From an uncultured Phycisphaerales bacterium (GTDB taxonomy: Bacteria > Planctomycetota > Phycisphaerae > Sedimentisphaerales > Anaerobacaceae): 64,000 bases of DNA. The stretch lies in NCBI GenBank assembly GCA_937927975.1, contig CALEZT010000196.1, positions 1 through 64,000 on the forward strand, written 5' to 3'. Each line of letters begins with the position of its first letter. Position 1 is the stretch's first letter. Position numbers and translations under genes: made by a program. Shown here in pieces: positions 60,300-64,000 of the stretch. The notes under the pieces are model-generated. The model made no database searches and was not told the DNA's origin. It was given only the letters and a program-made list of their open reading frames with translations.

Positions 60300-60704
60300 T
60301 CAGCTCCGACCCGTGGCATTGGGCTCCGCACCGGTCTTCGGGCTGCTATTGGGCTCCTGAACCTTCGGCGGCTGCGTGCTTCGCCGGCCGCTGACTCGTG
60401 CTCGAACCTGCTCGCTGAATCGTGCTTTCTCCTCTTCGGTCGCATTCTCCATCTTCTCGATTATCTCGGCTCGCTGCGCTTTGACCTGGGCTCGGATCTC
60501 GGGCGTGTCTTTCGTCTGCCCGCCGCCGGGCGCAGGGTCCGTGCGAGCCGCCTTCGAAGCCGTGTCCGCGATGTTGGAGTCGGTCGCTGTGGAAAGCGGT
60601 GCGTTCCCCATGCGGGCCTGGTGGATCAGCAGGCCCACACCGTATGCGGCGATCAGCACCGCTGCAATCACTACTACCGTGACAATCGTGTTGGAGGATT
60701 TCAT
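60300..60704 (-). CDS. Small membrane protein of the second secretion locus
   Basis: The 134-residue protein has one N-terminal membrane segment (TIVTVVVIAAVLIAAYGVGL) and a hydrophilic remainder. The segment IIEKMENATEEEKARFSEQV is a charged helix similar to the C-terminal helices of the next two genes (LSEEEREKMRLRFQNMTPEE and ASKEEKAQAQEQWNRMSDDE). The tail is Pro/Ser/Asn-rich. I know no family. It lies 40 bases upstream of the giant secretin and 25 bases after the next gene, so it is in the same transcript. Confidence 0.65.
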   Translation of the reverse strand: MKSSNTIVTVVVIAAVLIAAYGVGLLIHQARMGNAPLSTATDSNIADTASKAARTDPAPGGGQTKDTPEIRAQVKAQRAEIIEKMENATEEEKARFSEQVRARVSGRRSTQPPKVQEPNSSPKTGAEPNATGRS

Positions 60705-60729
60705 CCGGAAAACCTTTCGTGTATGGAAA

Positions 60730-61413
60730 TCACTGCCCTCTTCTGCCAGGTTCTTGACGCATTTGCTGTCGGGCCTGCTGTCGCTCCTCCGGAGTCATGT
60801 TCTGGAATCGCAACCGCATCTTCTCTCGTTCCTCCTCGGACAACTGAGGACCGCCCCGCCCCGCCGGCGAGGGCCCGTTGCTCGCGTTGTTGGCGACGAC
60901 CGGGCCCCTCCCCTCGGAGCCCCCTCGCGGGCGAGGAGACCCAGGGCCCTCCGACCCCTGCCCTCCGCCGACGGAACCGATGGGCGAGAAATCCTTCTCC
61001 TGGCCATCCCAGGCGATCTTCACCTTCGTCGGCTCGATGGCGACGATTCTCGCGTCGCCCACGCGGTCGCCCACCTTGCACCACTTGCCGTTGATCAAGG
61101 CCTCGTCGCCCAGAATTCCAACCACTTCGCGGACGGGATGCTGCCGGGGGGGAGTTTTGACGAAGAGGTTCTTCTTCTTGAGTTCGTCGGCGGAGGCCCT
61201 CCCCGAGGCAAGCAACTTGCCCACATCGGCCGACGCTCCGGCGTGCGGGGCGCTGTCGCCGACCCTGGTCGCCATCAAGCGGACCTCGGACGATGCCGCC
61301 AGGAAGCCGGCCATCTTGAGGAACGTCAATGCGCCCAACAGAACGGCCGCCGCCGCCAGCGCCTTGGCGTAAGAAACAGGCTTGCCTTTGTTGAATTCAT
61401 TCTTCATAATCAT
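60730..61413 (-). CDS. GspC/PilP-like protein, paralogue 1
   Basis: The 227-residue protein has one N-terminal membrane segment (about 16-40, YAKALAAAAVLLGALTFLK), a linker, and a small beta domain: KNLFVKTPPRQHPVREVVGI, LGDEALINGKWCKVGDRVGD, ARIVAIEPTKVKIAWDGQEK. This is the homology-region layout of GspC and PilP, which connect the inner-membrane platform to the secretin. A Gly/Arg/Pro-rich stretch and a charged helix (LSEEEREKMRLRFQNMTPEE) end it. It is clearly related to the next upstream gene, sharing KNLFxKxPPxxHPxxxVxGI and LGxEAxxxGKW. Confidence 0.72.
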   Translation of the reverse strand: MIMKNEFNKGKPVSYAKALAAAAVLLGALTFLKMAGFLAASSEVRLMATRVGDSAPHAGASADVGKLLASGRASADELKKKNLFVKTPPRQHPVREVVGILGDEALINGKWCKVGDRVGDARIVAIEPTKVKIAWDGQEKDFSPIGSVGGGQGSEGPGSPRPRGGSEGRGPVVANNASNGPSPAGRGGPQLSEEEREKMRLRFQNMTPEERQQARQQMRQEPGRRGQ

Positions 61414-61452
61414 GCGTCATCACACAGACCCGCCCAGTCAGGGAAGGCTCGG

Positions 61453-62184
61453 TCACATGTGCTGCTCCATCTGATCCACGATTCGCTGCTTCTCGTCGTC
61501 GGACATTCTATTCCACTGTTCCTGGGCCTGGGCTTTTTCCTCCTTCGAGGCCGAGTTCCATTTCTCCATCAACACCCCCCTGAGCCGGGGCGACAACGTC
61601 ACGCCCAGCCAGCCCAGCGGATCGTCCTCTTCGACCGGCGGTGTCGTCGCGACCTTCGCCCCCTCGGCGGGCTTGACCTCGTCTTTCTTCGCGGAAGCAG
61701 GCGGTTCCTTCTTCGGTTCGGTCTTCGCAGCCGCGGGGGAAGGCGAGTCGGACGTGACCGCTCCGATAGGAGCGAGATTTGTCGTCTTGCCTTCCCATTC
61801 GACCTTCACATAGGTCGGGCGAATCTCGACGATCTTCGCATCGCCGACCTTGTCGCCGGCCTTGTACCACTTGCCCGCGACGAACGCCTCGTTCCCGAGG
61901 ATTCCGTCAACCTGCTTGATCGGATGCTCCTTCGGCGGTTCCTTGATGAACAGGTTTTTCCGCTTGATCGTGTCGGCTGTCGTCCTGGCCTGTGCGAGAC
62001 ATCCCTTCAAACTGTTCGGATCATGTGCCGTCCTGGTCGCACGGGGCACTGCCTGCATCCGCCCCCGCTCGCCGCAGTAGGCCGCAACCTTCGCAAAGGC
62101 CGACGCGCCCAGCAAAACGGCGATCGCCGCCAGCAGAGGTGCGACCTGCTTGTTTCGGTATGTATCGGCTGTCTTCACTTGCAC
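61453..62184 (-). CDS. GspC/PilP-like protein, paralogue 2
   Basis: The 243-residue protein has a membrane segment (VAPLLAAIAVLLGASAFAKV) and the same homology region: KNLFIKEPPKEHPIKQVDGI, LGNEAFVAGKWYKAGDKVGD, AKIVEIRPTYVKVEWEGKTT. A Lys/Pro/Glu/Ala-rich segment follows and the C-terminus is a charged helix (ASKEEKAQAQEQWNRMSDDE). As a tandem paralogue of the gene at 60.7-61.4 kb, it suggests that two GspC-like connectors contact the giant secretin, which has extra N-domains. It follows the PilO-like gene by 31 bases. Confidence 0.72.
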   Translation of the reverse strand: MQVKTADTYRNKQVAPLLAAIAVLLGASAFAKVAAYCGERGRMQAVPRATRTAHDPNSLKGCLAQARTTADTIKRKNLFIKEPPKEHPIKQVDGILGNEAFVAGKWYKAGDKVGDAKIVEIRPTYVKVEWEGKTTNLAPIGAVTSDSPSPAAAKTEPKKEPPASAKKDEVKPAEGAKVATTPPVEEDDPLGWLGVTLSPRLRGVLMEKWNSASKEEKAQAQEQWNRMSDDEKQRIVDQMEQHM

Positions 62185-62215
62185 GCCCCAATGAATCCGC
62201 TTTTCCCCGTTCCGC

Positions 62216-62752
62216 TCACTTGACGAACGTGCTGAACGTCAGATCGATCTCGATTTCCTTGTCCTTCCTTTTCTCCGGCGGCTCCTTCGTGTCACACTGG
62301 AACCTCAGTTCCTCCACCGCGACCAGGTACGGGTTCTCCTTCAGATTCGCCAGGAAATCGAGCAACTGGTCGAGCTTGCACTTGCCCTTGCACTTGATCT
62401 TGAGCACCCGATACGGAACGCCACGGGGCTTTCTCACAGGCAGGAACTGCAAAGGCTCCGTGTTGATGCCCGCCTTCTTGAACTGCTCGTGCAGCTTGTC
62501 GCGGAACAGAAACTTCTGCTTGTCCTCGACCTGAGGCGCCTCGAACACCGGCACCATCGTCGCCAAAGCCGCCTGGCGGTTGCTGTCGGTCTCCACTTCC
62601 CCGAGCTTGTGCTTGGCCGCTGCCAAGGTCGCCCTCGCCTGGCTCCAGCGGTCATAGCCCTTGGACCCATAGGTGAAGACGAAGATCAGCACCGCCGACA
62701 ACGCCCCGATCAGGAGCATGCGTTTCTCGCGTGTATTCAGTCCTCTTGCCAT
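62216..62752 (-). CDS. PilO/GspM-like inner-membrane assembly protein, second locus
   Basis: The ATG at 62752 (GGAGG 12 bases upstream) gives a 178-residue protein with a membrane segment (RMLLIGALSAVLIFVFTYGS), a helix of about 40 residues and a C-terminal ferredoxin-like domain (VPYRVLKIKCKGKCKLDQLL and NPYLVAVEELRFQCDT). This is the PilO/GspM layout. Upstream in-frame codons (to 62794) add only 14 residues of random character. It follows the PilM/N-like gene by 43 bases. Confidence 0.75.
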   Translation of the reverse strand: MARGLNTREKRMLLIGALSAVLIFVFTYGSKGYDRWSQARATLAAAKHKLGEVETDSNRQAALATMVPVFEAPQVEDKQKFLFRDKLHEQFKKAGINTEPLQFLPVRKPRGVPYRVLKIKCKGKCKLDQLLDFLANLKENPYLVAVEELRFQCDTKEPPEKRKDKEIEIDLTFSTFVK

Positions 62753-62795
62753 CTGACTTCCGAATCCTCCGTTGCCGGTTGCCCCGCGACGCACA

Positions 62796-64000
62796 TCATA
62801 GCGCCGATTCCTTTTTCGTGAATTCCCGGTAATGAAACGCGATTGTGAATTTGATCTTCTTGGTCTTGGAATCCGGCGTGGCGTTCATGATTTCCGCGTT
62901 CTTCAATTCCTTGTGCTCGCGGAGGTTCGCCTGGAACTTCCACATCTGCTCACTGTTGTCCGCCTGTCCGGTGACCGTCACCGTCTGGCCCTTCTTGAAA
63001 TGCAGCGTGTCAAGCACGATCCCGTCGTTTTGGCCTGCGTTGACCAGGGTCAGCAGCTCAAGCATATCCGGCCGGTGGCGCGCCACGGTTCGGATCAGCG
63101 ACTGCTGCTGGAGGGACGCCTGGAATGCAGGCTGCTGGACCATCGCGTCCCACCGTTTGGCGCTGGCGACATCGGTGAAATAGACCGTCGCGAGCAAGGC
63201 CGCGAGCATCACCCCCGCCGCAACGCCCGCCAAAGCCACCGACCGCCAGGCCGAAGCGGCCTTCTCCTGCTCCTGTTCCTGAAGCACGCGGTCGAACAGG
63301 TTCAGCGCACCCGGCGTTTTGTCCAACGCGATCAGCGCCAGGCCCAGCGGGGTGCGATACTCGTAAATCTCTTTGACTCCAAAGCCGGCCGGAAGCCTGA
63401 GACCCGCGAGATTCGGAACGCTCGTCTGGGCCGGGACCCCCGTCGCATTCAACCGCTCCGTCACCCGTTGCAGCGTCTCGCTGCCGTCGCAGAGAACGAA
63501 CACTGGCCAGGGACCCGAGCCGTCCCACCCGAACGACGCCAACAGAATCCGCAAATCGTGCGAGAACCGGTCCAGGATGCCGTCCGCGGCCTCCGAGGGC
63601 ATCGAGAACGCCGCCATGCCCATGTCCAGGACGCCCACACGCGTGATCAGACCGTTCTGCACCAGGCACACCTGCGTGTTCTCGGCGCCGATGCTGATCA
63701 GCGCCGCCTGCGGGACGGTATCGGAAAAGAGGCTCTGCCAGGCCCGTCCCGTCCCTTCGCACGACAGCAGGATGCCCCGAGGCCGAAAGTCCTTTACGCC
63801 GGCGACGAACCTGTGAAGATGCTCCTTGCGGGCCGCGGCGATCGTGATGTCCACGTTGCCGTTGTTGGTGGAGCCGGCGCGCCAGGCGACCTCGATCTGG
63901 TCCGGCGGCAGCGGCAGCAGTGATTCGGCCTGCATCTTCACAATGGCCTCGATCTCATGGTCGTCGACGACCGGGGCGCTGACTCGGTAGAACGCCACAC
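62796..64000 (-). CDS. PilM-PilN / GspL-like protein, 5' end outside the window
   Basis: The visible part begins within a PilM-type actin fold: EIEAIVKMQAESLLPLPPDQ is the mid-region helix of that fold, so the ATPase-loop beginning lies beyond the right edge; a GTG at 63998 is in frame but unlikely as the real start. ALISIGAENTQVCLVQNGLI is the second phosphate-binding region. A membrane helix (SVALAGVAAGVMLAALLATV) lies near residue 255, then a PilN-like periplasmic domain (MLELLTLVNAGQNDGIVLDT, KGQTVTVTGQADNSEQMWKF). It is the second PilM/N fusion in the window and differs strongly from the one at 1.0-2.6 kb. Confidence 0.8.
   Translation of the reverse strand, partial: VAFYRVSAPVVDDHEIEAIVKMQAESLLPLPPDQIEVAWRAGSTNNGNVDITIAAARKEHLHRFVAGVKDFRPRGILLSCEGTGRAWQSLFSDTVPQAALISIGAENTQVCLVQNGLITRVGVLDMGMAAFSMPSEAADGILDRFSHDLRILLASFGWDGSGPWPVFVLCDGSETLQRVTERLNATGVPAQTSVPNLAGLRLPAGFGVKEIYEYRTPLGLALIALDKTPGALNLFDRVLQEQEQEKAASAWRSVALAGVAAGVMLAALLATVYFTDVASAKRWDAMVQQPAFQASLQQQSLIRTVARHRPDMLELLTLVNAGQNDGIVLDTLHFKKGQTVTVTGQADNSEQMWKFQANLREHKELKNAEIMNATPDSKTKKIKFTIAFHYREFTKKESAL

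Overview
This is a high-GC bacterial window of 64 kb, gene-dense, with no rRNA, tRNA or CRISPR array that I can see. The gene content points to Planctomycetota, most likely the Phycisphaerae side: DUF1080, ThuA, Gfo/Idh and DUF6807 saccharide proteins with Tat or lipoprotein signals, a CotH/lamin-tail giant protein, an SPFH trio beside a metal P-type ATPase, a planctomycete-style TPR protein next to ABC-2 transporters, and several intergenic palindromic repeat families. The assignment is inference from gene content; no marker gene was compared.

Layout. (1) 1-8.6 kb, minus strand: one operon for a type II secretion / type IV pilus-like machine, ordered gspE-F-G-H-I-J-short GspK-PilM/N-PilO-secretin, with the secretin cut by the left edge. 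(2) 8.7-23.3 kb, mostly plus strand: saccharide utilisation. An exported DUF1080-ThuA-Gfo/Idh operon is followed by a DUF6807-glycosidase gene broken by an in-frame UGA, then (minus) a GH20-like protein, MsrC, a DUF1028 protein, a methyltransferase and a zincin, then (plus) a 960-residue beta-helix protein and a GH42 beta-galactosidase. (3) 23.7-36.4 kb, minus strand: homocysteine methyltransferase, a lipoprotein whose start is overrun by a palindromic repeat, a CotH-family giant, a ComEA-like protein, a degenerate GH10, RuvX, ManC, a real GH10 and an exported sugar-isomerase-like protein. (4) 36.5-49.6 kb, minus strand: PcrA/UvrD, then a probable operon of three SPFH proteins, a P1B ATPase, an ABC ATPase and permease, and a TPR protein. 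(5) 49.8-56.9 kb: ABC-2 permease, GNAT acetyltransferase, a compact fatty-acid-like cluster (FabZ-ACP-FabZ-KS-KS), then serS. (6) 57.1-64 kb, minus strand: a second secretion locus (PilM/N-PilO-two GspC/PilP-like paralogues-small membrane protein-giant secretin), which enters from the right edge.

The most interesting system is in region 5. The two FabZ-like proteins lack opposite halves of the catalytic dyad at exactly the same alignment position (His34/Gln48 versus Asn34/Glu48). In FabZ the dyad is shared across the dimer interface, so this predicts an obligate heterodimeric dehydratase. The first ketosynthase lacks the second catalytic His while the second one is intact, so a paired ketosynthase is also likely. 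The cluster contains no ketoreductase, enoyl reductase or acyltransferase. Other notable points are a secretin with about six or seven stacked N-domains, the SPFH/metal-ATPase operon with His-rich N-termini, and repeat elements that have entered coding or leader regions.
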